Of a stretch of DNA of 64,000 bases, positions 36,331-46,500 are shown piece by piece. A program made the translations under genes and the position numbers. Origin of the DNA: Bacteroidia bacterium (GTDB taxonomy: Bacteria; Bacteroidota; Bacteroidia; Bacteroidales; Prolixibacteraceae); contig JAPLDT010000099.1 in assembly GCA_026391315.1 (NCBI GenBank), positions 1 to 64,000 on the forward strand, in the 5' to 3' direction. Within the stretch, counting starts at the first letter, position 1. Each line of letters begins with the position of its first letter. The notes beneath the pieces are model-generated. The model worked only from the letters and a program-made list of their open reading frames with translations, searched no databases and was not told where the DNA came from.

Positions 36331-37269
36331 ATGATCAGGAAAAAGGTTTTAGTCACCGGAGGTGCGGGTTTTGTGGGTTCTCACCTTTGTGAAAGATTGC
36401 TGAATGATGGCCATGAGGTTGTTTGCCTTGACAACTATTTCACTGGCCAAAAGCAAAATATCGTTCACCTGTTCTCCAACCCCTATTTCGAATTGATCCG
36501 TCACGATGTTACCAATCCGTTTTACATCGAAGTGGACGAGATTTACAATTTGGCTTGTCCTGCCTCTCCTATTCATTATCAGTACAATGCCATCAAAACG
36601 ATAAAGACTTCAGTGATGGGTGCCATCAACATGTTGGGTCTGGCCAAGAGGGTCAAGGCCAAGATTCTGCAGGCATCTACGAGTGAAGTATACGGAGATC
36701 CGAAGGTGCATCCGCAAAAGGAAACCTACTGGGGACATGTGAATCCCATCGGAGAAAGATCCTGTTACGACGAAGGGAAAAGGGCAGCTGAAACGCTGTT
36801 TGTCAATTACCACAAGCAGAACAATGTCCGGATCAAAATCATCAGGATTTTCAACACTTACGGTCCACGGATGCATCCTCATGACGGCAGGGTTGTTTCG
36901 AATTTTATCGTACAGGCATTGCAGAACAAGGATATTACAATCTACGGTGACGGCATGCAAACCAGGAGTTTTCAGTATATCGACGATCTGGTGGAGGGCA
37001 TGATCAGGATGATGGCTTCGCCCGAAAGCTTTACCGGACCTGTAAATATTGGCAATCCGAACGAATTTACCATCATGCAGCTGGCCGAAGCGGTGATCCA
37101 ACTGACCAATTCAAAATCCAAAATAGTAAGGATGCCGTTACCTTCCGATGATCCCATGCAAAGACAGCCAAACATAGAACTGGCTAAAAAAATGCTGCAT
37201 TGGGAACCGAAAATTCAACTGAAAGAGGGATTGATCAAAACAATTGATTATTTTGCCGCAACTATTTAA
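36331..37269 (+). CDS. UDP-glucuronate decarboxylase (UDP-xylose synthase)
   Basis: A 312-residue extended short-chain dehydrogenase/reductase. The NAD site is [16 protein letters not shown], the substrate loop [16 protein letters not shown] is characteristic of UDP-xylose synthases, the Thr/Ser and Tyr-x3-Lys catalytic set is STSEVYGDP and CYDEGKR, and [18 protein letters not shown] and [13 protein letters not shown] complete the family pattern. It converts UDP-glucuronate to UDP-xylose. Its position after ugd indicates that xylose, and perhaps glucuronate, is in the EPS. It is 9 bases before the HPt gene. Confidence 0.95.
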   Translation: MIRKKVLVTGGAGFVGSHLCERLLNDGHEVVCLDNYFTGQKQNIVHLFSNPYFELIRHDVTNPFYIEVDEIYNLACPASPIHYQYNAIKTIKTSVMGAINMLGLAKRVKAKILQASTSEVYGDPKVHPQKETYWGHVNPIGERSCYDEGKRAAETLFVNYHKQNNVRIKIIRIFNTYGPRMHPHDGRVVSNFIVQALQNKDITIYGDGMQTRSFQYIDDLVEGMIRMMASPESFTGPVNIGNPNEFTIMQLAEAVIQLTNSKSKIVRMPLPSDDPMQRQPNIELAKKMLHWEPKIQLKEGLIKTIDYFAATI

Positions 37270-37278
37270 ATTTGGATA

Positions 37279-37620
37279 ATGGCAACAATTGACTGGGAAC
37301 GATTCAACGAGAATTTTCAATATTACGACATGGAGATCATCCGTGAAGTCATAGAGAACTTCTTCGAAGAGTATGAAGAACGGCTGAGTACCATTGAAAA
37401 AAATATTGCCGACAACGACCTTAAGCAGCTCTCTTTCAATGCCCACAGCATGAAAAGTGTAATCGGCAACTTTATGGCACCGGCACCGCATGAACTTTGC
37501 AGACGAATTGAGGAGCAAGCCAAACAAAATTCCGGAGAAGGAATTCCTGAGCTCTTTTCTGAATTAAAGAGATTGACTTACGAAATGAGGGACGAACTGA
37601 GGGAATATCTTCTAAAATAA
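37279..37620 (+). CDS. HPt phosphotransfer protein
   Basis: A 113-residue four-helix histidine phosphotransfer protein. The phosphoacceptor His56 lies in FNAHSMKSVIGNF, matching the AH-x-x-K-x-x-x-x-x-[FY] HPt signature. No kinase or receiver is fused. Stand-alone HPt proteins carry phosphate between receivers of a phosphorelay. It is the last gene of the EPS locus, which also contains three stand-alone receivers and a receiver-like domain on the priming transferase but no histidine kinase; the relay is probably fed by a hybrid kinase elsewhere. Confidence 0.92.
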   Translation: MATIDWERFNENFQYYDMEIIREVIENFFEEYEERLSTIEKNIADNDLKQLSFNAHSMKSVIGNFMAPAPHELCRRIEEQAKQNSGEGIPELFSELKRLTYEMRDELREYLLK

Positions 37621-37630
37621 GACAAAAAAA

Positions 37631-37660
37631 GGTCCTGGTGCGAAACCAGGACCTTTTTTT
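37631..37660. terminator. Bidirectional terminator at the end of the EPS locus
   Basis: GGTCCTGG and CCAGGACC form a perfect 8-bp stem around TGCGAAA, with an A-run before (plus) and seven T after it. It ends the EPS transcript and, reading leftward, that of the convergent small gene, whose stop codon touches it. Confidence 0.93.
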
Positions 37661-37834
37661 CTAGAGTTTCTTCATGCCAACCCTCGCCAAATAGGCGCTC
37701 CTGGCGAGTTTCGGGTCAGCATCCAATGCGATATAGAGAATAGTTTTGATATCAATAACTACTGCCTGCAATTTTGAAAGATCTGGAGAGACAAAAGAGG
37801 CTGGTTTCTTTTCATACATGTTGTTCGATGCCAT
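37661..37834 (-). CDS. Small hypothetical protein (57 aa)
   Basis: An ATG-started minus-strand frame encodes 57 residues, starting MASNNMYEKKPASFVS and ending ARSAYLARVGMKKL. It has an amphipathic, helix-prone middle (LQAVVIDIKTILYIALDA) but no signal peptide. The coding look is good: balanced composition, a stop codon abutting a strong bidirectional terminator, and convergent placement with the HPt gene. I do not recognise the family. It could be an independent small regulator. Confidence 0.6.
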   Translation of the reverse strand: MASNNMYEKKPASFVSPDLSKLQAVVIDIKTILYIALDADPKLARSAYLARVGMKKL

Positions 37835-37985
37835 GGGAAAGAGTATTAAATGAATTGTTTTTTGAGATTGCCGTTGCCGTTCGGGGTATTTATAAGCAGA
37901 CAGGTATATAATCCGACAAAGATTATTTATCCCAAATTGTAAAAACTTTTGAAAGGTAATGCTAATTATTGGATATACTACAATT

Positions 37986-38039
37986 TAGAGGCAGATTGGT
38001 AGAGCCGACTGATTAAACGGCTCTACCAATCTGCCTCTA
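37986..38039. repeat. 22-bp perfect inverted repeat
   Basis: A 22-bp arm (37986-38007, beginning TAGAGGCAGATTGG) is repeated exactly as its reverse complement (38018-38039) around a 10-base loop ACTGATTAAA. No T-run follows on either side. It is too long and perfect for a typical terminator in this genome and may be a dispersed element, a protein-binding site or a structured RNA. Confidence 0.85.
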
Positions 38040-38430
38040 CCTATTTTGGAGATGGCCAGCCAGCCAGCTTTACCAAACTTCATGAATTCATTAAGGTATT
38101 TTCAGCAGTTCCCCGAGATTTCAACCACCTTTGAGACACCACACTAACGAATATTCTTGTTAATATTTGTTAAATATCTGTCAAAAATCATGTAAATAAT
38201 TATGATTTTTTAATAGTCTTTATAATATTATCATTAATTTCACACCGGAAAAATGTCTCGGAAAGTATCCCTTTCAAACCAAAACAAACTAAATTCTTAA
38301 AATTCACTGCATGGGATAATACTTATCAGGCTCGAGATGTGCAATCGATTGTCTAATCCGATAGCACTCGGCGAATTCACTACAAAGGCAACTCAATCAG
38401 CATAAATAATAATTTCAAACAGAACAGACT
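38040..38430. other. Leader region of the first SusC operon, no gene seen
   Basis: This 391-base stretch is AT-rich from about 38150 to 38260 and then mixed. No coding frame is convincing. It should hold the promoter and a long 5' leader for the SusC/SusD operon; a TAATATTTG string near 38163 and TAATTTC near 38236 are only partial matches to the Bacteroidota -7 element. Confidence 0.4.
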
Positions 38431-41400
38431 ATGAAAAAAAATCGAAGGTTTGACTGCTTCACTTTGGGATGTTGTTCACAGATTCTTTTGAAGGTCAAAT
38501 TGCTTTCTGTTGTATTGGTGACTGCTTTTGCATCACTTGCGGCAGATGGTCATTTACTTGAGACGAAGCCTGTGATTACGGCTATTCCAGCTGAACAGCA
38601 AAAAAAGATCACTGGTAAAGTTAGTGATGTGGCAGGAGTTCCGATTCCTGGCGCAACTGTTGTTGCCAGTGGCACAACCATTGGTACCACTACCGACATT
38701 GACGGAAATTTCACACTTAGCGTTCCTGCAGGTACCAAAACCCTGTTGGTGAGCTTTGTGGGGATGGTTTCCAAAGATGTACCCATTGGAAACAACAACA
38801 ATTTCAGGATTACGCTTGCCGAATCGACCGTTGGTTTGGAAGAGGTGGTTGTCGTGGGATATGGTACCCAGAAGAAAGAGAGTGTGGTCGGCGCCATCAC
38901 CCAGGTAAACAACCAATCCCTGATGCGTTCAGGAACCTCAAACGTCACCAATGCCATCACCGGTAAACTTTCAGGTGTATTAACCATCCAGCAAACAGGT
39001 GAGCCTGGCGCCAGCAATTCTGAGATAGTGATCCGCGGTCTTTCCAGTTGGAATGGTTCCGCTCCTTTGGTTCTGGTTGACGGCGTTGAACGTGATTTCA
39101 ACTCACTGGATCCCAATGAAGTAGATAAAATTTCGGTTTTGAAAGATGCTTCAGCCACCGCAGTTTTTGGTGCCAGGGGCGCGAACGGCGTTATCATCGT
39201 CTCCACAAAACGTGGTAAAATTGGAAAACCGGTGCTCGATTTCTCCGCATCCTACGGTATCCAAAAAGCTACAAGGATCCCTGATCATATCAGCTCCTAT
39301 ACCACCATGTCTATGTACAATGTGGGTTTGATGAACGGCGCGAAATTCCAGGACCTGCTTCCAAAATCTGTTCTGGATCAATATGCCAATCCTTCTACTC
39401 CTCTGAATGCCCTGCGTTACCCCAACGTCAACTGGTTTGATGAGGTGACCAGGCCTTATGCCCCCAACATCAATGCCAACTTCAACGTTTCGGGAGGAAC
39501 CAACTTCGTCAAATACTTCTGTTCTTTGGGATATTTGTACGAAGGCGATTTCTTCAATGCAAAACAAGATGGCTTTTACGACCTGAGTTACAGGTACAAC
39601 CGTTTCAACTACCGGACCAACGTCGATTTTCAGTTGACACCTACCACTACCCTCTCTTTCAACCTGGGTGGTCAAACCGGTATCAAGAACTCGCCAGATA
39701 GCAACCCCTGGAGAAACCTCTATTCTACTGGTCCGGCACGTTATCCTGCTTATTTTCCCGCCTGGGTACTCAATCAGGTACCTGATCCAACATACCCAAA
39801 TGAAACAGGAATACGACTTGCCGCCAACTTCGGTGAATATACCGGAAACCCATATACCAGCTTACATACCGGCCAGTTCAACCAGGATTTAAATACAAAA
39901 TTGTTTACTGACGTTCTGTTCAACCAGAAACTTGATTTCATTACCAAAGGACTCTCCTTTGCAGGGAAAGCTGCATTGAGTACCTATTATGTAAACAGAA
40001 TCCTCACTGCGAACTGGACTGCTCCGGAGTACCAGCTTAACTATGATGACATAGGAAAACCCGGTGTAAATCCCTGGAACAGGATAACCTCTGCAGGTAA
40101 CGAATATTACAAGCAGCAACCGCTGGATATCAATGTTGGAGGGATGCAGAGTGGTTATTACCGCGACCTCTATTATGAATTTGGCTTTAACTATGACAAT
40201 ACCTTCGGAAAACATTCCGTTACCGGTTTGGCTTTGATGAACCGACAACAGAAGAACAAAGGAACTGAATTTCCTTACTACAATGAAGGACTCGTTGGCA
40301 GAACTACCTATGATTATGACCACAAGTATTTGTTGGAAGTAAATGTCGGTTATACCGGATCAGAGAGATTTGCGCCGGGAAATCGCTTCGGATTCTTCCC
40401 TTCCGGAGCTATTGGCTGGGTCGTTTCCGAGGAGAGATTCTTCAAAAATGCTATTCCATGGATCAGCAAAATGAAGCTTCGCTATTCTGATGGTCTGACG
40501 GGTAGTGACAATGCGGCCAACAGATGGCTTTACAACAGTGCTTACTATTCAGACAATGCCGGTTCTCCCGGTCCTTATCTGCATGAAGATTTGGGCGCCA
40601 ACTCAACGGCACAATGGGAACAGGCCAGGAAAAGGGACATTGGTTTAGAATTGGAACTTTTTAAAAGCCAACTGAAGATCAACGTCGATTTGTTCGATGA
40701 GCAGCGCGACAAGATGCTGCTTAGCCCGCGCAGTGTAACCATGATGGTAGGAAACTCATTCAAGGACCTGAACCTGGGGAAATTGAAAAAACATGGATTG
40801 GAGTTGGAAGTCGAATACAACCATACCACTGCAACCAAGCTGAACTATTGGGTAAAAGGAATTTTCGGCTACAACGAGAACAGGATCATTTTCAAGGACG
40901 ACCCACCGTATGCACCTGAATATACAAAGGATGCCGGAAAACCGCTGGGATCGCAGATTAATGGTGTTCTTTTGACGGGAACAGGATATTATACCTCCGT
41001 TGACGATATCCACAACAATCCGGCGCCAATTGATCTCTACAAGATTAATGTAGGCGACTACAAATTCCTTGATTACAAGGTTGACGGTAAAATTTCCAGC
41101 CTCGACAAATATCCGATTGCCGGTTCTACTTTCCCGCCGATTACCTATTCACTTTCGGGAGGAATTGTCTGGAATAAATTCGAATTCAACTGCATGTTCC
41201 AGGGAAACCAGGGAAAATATGTTGAATACAACCAAACATACGAAGTCGAATTTATCAAAGGCGACTGGCGTGTGCACTCATCACAGCTTGATTACTGGGC
41301 TCCCAACAATCCGGATGCTAACCACTCAACCCTGCATTACAGCGGCAGTTCAAGCGCCGACATCCTCTTCTGGGGCGGTGGTGAGGCAGATAGGGGTTAT

Positions 41401-41655
41401 CAAATTGCTGTTGAAAACCGTTTCTGGCGCAAGGCTGATTACCTGCGTCTGAAAGAGGTCTATCTTGGTTACAATATGTCTTCCAAGTTCCTTAGCCGCC
41501 TGGCTGGTGTTTCCAACCTGACAGTTTATGGCTCAGGAAACAACCTTTGGACCCTGACCAACCTGATCGAAGGTGATCCGGAACGGAAAGATTTCCAACA
41601 GGGATTCTATCCACAGATGACTGTTGTCAAATTTGGTGTTAAAGTCAATTTTTAA
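38431..41655 (+). CDS. SusC/RagA TonB-dependent outer-membrane transporter
   Basis: A 1074-residue TonB-dependent transporter. After an N-terminal signal segment (about 20-40) comes a carboxypeptidase-regulatory-like domain (ITGKVSDVAGVPIPGATVVA, about 60-135), then the SusC hallmark LEEVVVVGYGTQKKESVVGA, a plug (APLVLVDGVERDFNSLDPNE, ATAVFGARGANGVIIVSTKRG) and a 22-strand barrel ending in VKFGVKVNF. It imports glycan oligosaccharides with its SusD partner, which follows by 19 bases. No STN domain is present, so it is not an anti-sigma-controlled type. Confidence 0.96.
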   Translation: MKKNRRFDCFTLGCCSQILLKVKLLSVVLVTAFASLAADGHLLETKPVITAIPAEQQKKITGKVSDVAGVPIPGATVVASGTTIGTTTDIDGNFTLSVPAGTKTLLVSFVGMVSKDVPIGNNNNFRITLAESTVGLEEVVVVGYGTQKKESVVGAITQVNNQSLMRSGTSNVTNAITGKLSGVLTIQQTGEPGASNSEIVIRGLSSWNGSAPLVLVDGVERDFNSLDPNEVDKISVLKDASATAVFGARGANGVIIVSTKRGKIGKPVLDFSASYGIQKATRIPDHISSYTTMSMYNVGLMNGAKFQDLLPKSVLDQYANPSTPLNALRYPNVNWFDEVTRPYAPNINANFNVSGGTNFVKYFCSLGYLYEGDFFNAKQDGFYDLSYRYNRFNYRTNVDFQLTPTTTLSFNLGGQTGIKNSPDSNPWRNLYSTGPARYPAYFPAWVLNQVPDPTYPNETGIRLAANFGEYTGNPYTSLHTGQFNQDLNTKLFTDVLFNQKLDFITKGLSFAGKAALSTYYVNRILTANWTAPEYQLNYDDIGKPGVNPWNRITSAGNEYYKQQPLDINVGGMQSGYYRDLYYEFGFNYDNTFGKHSVTGLALMNRQQKNKGTEFPYYNEGLVGRTTYDYDHKYLLEVNVGYTGSERFAPGNRFGFFPSGAIGWVVSEERFFKNAIPWISKMKLRYSDGLTGSDNAANRWLYNSAYYSDNAGSPGPYLHEDLGANSTAQWEQARKRDIGLELELFKSQLKINVDLFDEQRDKMLLSPRSVTMMVGNSFKDLNLGKLKKHGLELEVEYNHTTATKLNYWVKGIFGYNENRIIFKDDPPYAPEYTKDAGKPLGSQINGVLLTGTGYYTSVDDIHNNPAPIDLYKINVGDYKFLDYKVDGKISSLDKYPIAGSTFPPITYSLSGGIVWNKFEFNCMFQGNQGKYVEYNQTYEVEFIKGDWRVHSSQLDYWAPNNPDANHSTLHYSGSSSADILFWGGGEADRGYQIAVENRFWRKADYLRLKEVYLGYNMSSKFLSRLAGVSNLTVYGSGNNLWTLTNLIEGDPERKDFQQGFYPQMTVVKFGVKVNF

Positions 41656-41674
41656 ACGCTAAAACAGCTTTACC

Positions 41675-43546
41675 ATGAAAAATCATAAGCTTCTTACACT
41701 TATACTAATCCTGATGCTTCCTATTTTCCTTGCCTCTTGTCTGGAGAGTTACCTAGACAAGTCGCCGGAATCAGGACTGACAACCGAGGACGTATTCCAG
41801 AAACTGGATAACTTCAAAAAATTCTTTCTGGATGTCTATGAAGGACGCCAGAACAGGCCGGACACCAATGGATCATATGCATGGAGAGACTGGAACATCA
41901 AAATGGGAATGCCCTTCTATTTTGACCAGTGGGACCAGAAATATACCTGGGAAGGACTCACCGATTGTGCCGATATGGGACGTTACATGGAAGGACAAAC
42001 TTTCAAGAGCGGTCAGGTTTCAGCTTTTGTCAACAAATTTACCTACGACCCGGCCCGCCGGCCTATTTTAGGCTCCTTGTTTACGGCCATCCGTATCTGT
42101 AACCTGACGCTTGCGAATATCAAAAAGTTGCAGGCTGATCAGTCCATCATCGACGACTATACCGCTCAGGCTCACTTTGTGAGGGCTTTTGCCCATTTCG
42201 AGCTGTTCAGGATTTGGGGACCGATGCCCTATATTACCAAGGCAATGGGACCTGAAGACCAATGGGATATTCCAAGATTGACAAAGCACGAAACACTGAT
42301 TCGTATCGCTGCCGACATGGACACAGCTGCTACTTTCTTTGCAAAAGCAGGTTTGATGCGTCGTGACAACCCCATTCCGGGAGCTCCGGGTCACTTAACC
42401 AATACTGACCAGAAGTATCCAACCGGAGTGGCAGCCAAAGCATTCAAATCGCGTGCCTTGTTGTATGCTGCTAGTCCACTGAACAATGAACTGGGCATCA
42501 AAGATTGGGAAAATGCCGCCATTGCAAGCTGGGAGGCCATTACCATTGCCAAACAAAATGGTTATGATCTGCAGACAGCTGCCAAATACAAGGACAACTA
42601 TGTAGGCGTCACCTACACCAATGAACAATTGTGGGGTTATAACTATGGCACATGGAATGAAACCAATGGCAACCAGCAAGGAATGATCAATGGTGTTTTT
42701 GGAAACAGTAAATCCAGTTGGTCGGGTGAATGTCCAACACAGAATTTTGTGGATAAATTCGAAACAAAAGATGGTTATCCGCTGAATACCCAAGCTGATA
42801 GGGATGCAGCCATTGCAGCTGGTAAATTTAAGGAACAGGATCCTTATGCCAACCGCGATCCCCGGTTCTACATCGACATCATTCACAATCAGGCAACCAA
42901 CATGACAGGTTGGAGCAGTTCGAAGGCTCAAATTTGGTTCCAAATGGTCAACGGCGTTGCTCAATATGGCGAATTGATTGACCAATCCTACCTTGGGATT
43001 ACCCGAACAGGTTATTATTCAAGAAAAAGATGGACAGAAACCAGCGTAAAAAACAAAACTTCCAAACAGGTTACCGATCCAATTATCCGTCTGGGCGAAT
43101 TGTACCTGAACTATGCGGAAGCTGCCAACGAAGCCTATGGTCCGAATGGAATGGCACCGGGAGCATCCATGACCGCACTTCAGTCGGTTAATCTGATCAG
43201 AACAAGAATCGGACAGTCTGATGTGCTTGCCAAATACACTGTTTCAAAGGATGAATTCAGGCCTCGCGTCAAGAATGAGCGCAATATCGAACTTTGTTTT
43301 GAGGGACACTACTATTTTGATATCCGTCGCTGGAAAGATGCTCCCGTTTGCTATGCGGGTCCATTAATGGGCGTAACTGTAGAAAAGGTAGCCGTAAGCC
43401 CAACCTATCCGACTGGTTTTAAATACGACCGCTACCCTCTCTCCTCTGATCGTCAGAGCAACTGGAAAGACGCCATGTATTATCTGCCTTTTAATACAGA
43501 GGATACCTATAAAATGAAAAAATTCGTATCAAACGAAGTTTGGTAA
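41675..43546 (+). CDS. SusD/RagB surface glycan-binding lipoprotein
   Basis: A 623-residue lipoprotein. The signal peptide ends in a lipobox (FLASC, Cys at about 22), followed by the SusD alpha-helical TPR core (about 130-300, FVRAFAHFELFRIWG) and the C-terminal RagB/SusD region ending in FNTEDTYKMKKFVSNEVW, with the family EALIRERNIEL-type stretch here as RVKNERNIELCFEGHYYFD. It lids the preceding SusC barrel at the cell surface and captures oligosaccharide. Its stop overlaps the region just before the next SusC gene. Confidence 0.95.
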   Translation: MKNHKLLTLILILMLPIFLASCLESYLDKSPESGLTTEDVFQKLDNFKKFFLDVYEGRQNRPDTNGSYAWRDWNIKMGMPFYFDQWDQKYTWEGLTDCADMGRYMEGQTFKSGQVSAFVNKFTYDPARRPILGSLFTAIRICNLTLANIKKLQADQSIIDDYTAQAHFVRAFAHFELFRIWGPMPYITKAMGPEDQWDIPRLTKHETLIRIAADMDTAATFFAKAGLMRRDNPIPGAPGHLTNTDQKYPTGVAAKAFKSRALLYAASPLNNELGIKDWENAAIASWEAITIAKQNGYDLQTAAKYKDNYVGVTYTNEQLWGYNYGTWNETNGNQQGMINGVFGNSKSSWSGECPTQNFVDKFETKDGYPLNTQADRDAAIAAGKFKEQDPYANRDPRFYIDIIHNQATNMTGWSSSKAQIWFQMVNGVAQYGELIDQSYLGITRTGYYSRKRWTETSVKNKTSKQVTDPIIRLGELYLNYAEAANEAYGPNGMAPGASMTALQSVNLIRTRIGQSDVLAKYTVSKDEFRPRVKNERNIELCFEGHYYFDIRRWKDAPVCYAGPLMGVTVEKVAVSPTYPTGFKYDRYPLSSDRQSNWKDAMYYLPFNTEDTYKMKKFVSNEVW

Positions 43547-43560
43547 CTAATCCTAAAAAA

Positions 43561-46500
43561 ATGAGCATTATGAGATATCATAATATATTTTTGAAATACA
43601 GAACGATCGGAATGATGTTGCTCTGTATTGTAATGGCAGTATCACTTTCCGCGCAGGATCAAAAAGTCTCAAAGAAGGTGAAATTGATCAATGTCACCCT
43701 GAAGGTTACCGATGAAAACGGAAATGCATTTCCAAAGGCGCAGGTAATTGTAGGTGAGGGTGTTATCCACGACGAGACTGATGATATGGGATCCTTTACC
43801 TACAAAGGCTATCCGGACGATTTCGTAACAGTTTCTGCAAACGGGTATGAGAAAAGTGTTGCCCTGGCAGAAGAATTGGCCAAGAACGGCACTGTCAGAC
43901 TGGTGAGGTCCAAACTTCAAATGACCGAAGATGACCTTGTTCCTCTACCCTTCTTTGAAATGAAGAAAAGGGAGACCACCGGCTCGTCCGATATATTGAC
44001 CTCCAGTCAACTGGAGAGATATCCATCTACCGACTTCCGTAACTCCATGACAGGTCTCGGAACAGGAGTCGAAGTCAGGGAAATGAATGGAGCCCCCGGA
44101 ATCAGTGCGGAAGAGTTTACTTCACGAAATGGTTTTAGTGCAAAAATGAATGTATATGCCCGCCAGATGAACATGATGTACATCATCGATGATGTTCCTA
44201 CCGATATCACCGAGATGCCGCTCGACCCAAATGAGGTTGAATCTGTCACCATCGTAAAGGATATTGCCGATAAAGCGATGTTCGGGCCATCCGCCGCGAA
44301 CGGGATCATTTTCGTAAAAACCAAAAGAGGAAAGTCCAACGAAAGAGTGCTGAACGCGAATGTTGAGTACGGCACTTCCGTTATTGACAGGTTCCCCGGA
44401 TGGGTTAACGGAGGCGAATATGCTACCCTCAACAACCTGGCTCGTACCAACGAAGGATTGACTCCCCGCTATCTGGATACCGACGTGTCAGCCTATGCCA
44501 AAAACAATGCCTACGACTATTACCACCCAAGCGTGGATTACAGGTCGATGATGTTGAAAAATTCAATGTCCTATACCAGGATGAACCTCTCCTCCTCCGG
44601 TGGTAACGACAGGGTGCAATACTTTGCCTACCTGGGTTACAATGGGGAAGGTGATATATACAAAATTGGCCCAACAGCAGACTACAACCGTTTGAATGCC
44701 CGGTCGAACATCGACATCAAAATCAACGATTTCATTAAGGTTCAGTTCAACTTTTTTGGAGGGCTCTCCTTCCGTCGCTCTCCCAACTATGGTTACAACG
44801 TCAATTATACCAACCAGGATGCCGGAACCAATCTCGTTTTAACAGGTATTGAATTTCCAAGTGTTTTGAACGACATCACCACAACTCCTCCTGTGGCCTT
44901 CCCGGTATATGCAGCGCCTTATGACCCAGCGTCCGGAAATCCGCCCTATTATGGTGTAAGTTCAAATTACTCCCAAAACCCGATTGGTAACCTGACCGCG
45001 AACGGTTATTATACTGAATCAGGCCGTACCGGAGCAGCAACTACAGCGCTGGAATTCGACATGAGAAGCATTTTGCCTGGATTGAAATCTAAATCCTACC
45101 TTGCATTCGATGCATTCAATCAGTTGCGTGTCGGAAAGGCCCAGAATTATTATGCTTACATCGCCACTCCGTCCAAAACAGCCGCAGGGGCCGACACCAT
45201 TTTGTTGGCCAAAGCGCACGATGGTACGCAGATGGACGACCAGGTATTGCTGAACGAATACTATTACCAGCAAATGGCTGTTTATGAAAACCTCAGCTAC
45301 GTCAAGAAATGGGATAAAAATGACCTGCAATTATCAGCAACCTATTTTATCTCCAAAATTGCCAGAAGCAAGACGGAAGAGCCACAACGACTACAGAACG
45401 GAGTTCTGACCGGTAAATATACCTGGAACGACAAGTTCATTTTCAATGGCGTTGTCAACTATGGCGGAACATCTGCATTTGACAGGGGTCACCGGTATAA
45501 ATTCTTTCCTTCGGGTGGCTTTGCCTGGGTGGTTTCGGAAGAGAAATTCATGAAGAACATCAAGAGCATTGATTATCTGAAACTAAGGGTACAAGGAGGT
45601 ATACTTGGATACGAGAGCTTCCTGGCGCCCTTCTCCTACCGTGACAGATGGAACAACAACAACAATGGTACCCTTTTCGGACCGGCTTCCACCAACCAAT
45701 GGTTCGGCAACACTACCGAAACACTTGTTTACAGAGTCTCTCCCAACCGTACTGGCAATCCTGATATCACATGGGAATTACGCAAAGAGTTCAGCGCTGG
45801 CCTTGACGGATTGTTCTTCGGTGAAAAACTTGCGCTGGAACTAACTTATTATAACAACCTACGTGACGGGGTTATCTCACAGGTTTCGAGCCGCGCACCA
45901 AATATTGCAGGGGTTTCAAGCGCCCTCCCCCGTTTCAATTTCAATAAATACAGATACACGGGTATTGAATTTGGAATTCAATACACAGATAAGTTCGGAA
46001 AGTTTGAATATACGATTGGAGGAAATGGCGCCATTCAGAATTCAAAAGTTGAAAAATACGATGAACCACAATATCGCAATGCCTATCAGATCCGTACCGG
46101 AACAGCTTTGGACCTTATAATGGGTCAAACCTATATCGGCAAGTTTGCCACGGATGCCGAAGCCCTTGTGGTTCCCCAACTTTATGACCAGACGCTTCAT
46201 GCCGGAGACCTGAAATACAAAGACAACAACGGTGATGGTTTTATCGATGACTCCGATGCAAGCCCAATTGGTCACGGCACTCCGCGCCTGTTCTATTCAG
46301 CCAATCTTAAGCTGGATTATAAAGGCTTTGAATTGTATGTGATGGGAACAGGCCGTGCATTATATGACATAATGCTCGCCAACCAGTATTACTGGAATGG
46401 CTGGGGTGATAACACCTATTCGACTTTTGTCAGGGACAACATTGGAGGTGCTTACCCTCGTCTGACCTACAACAAGGTGAACAACAATTTCGTAGGGTCA

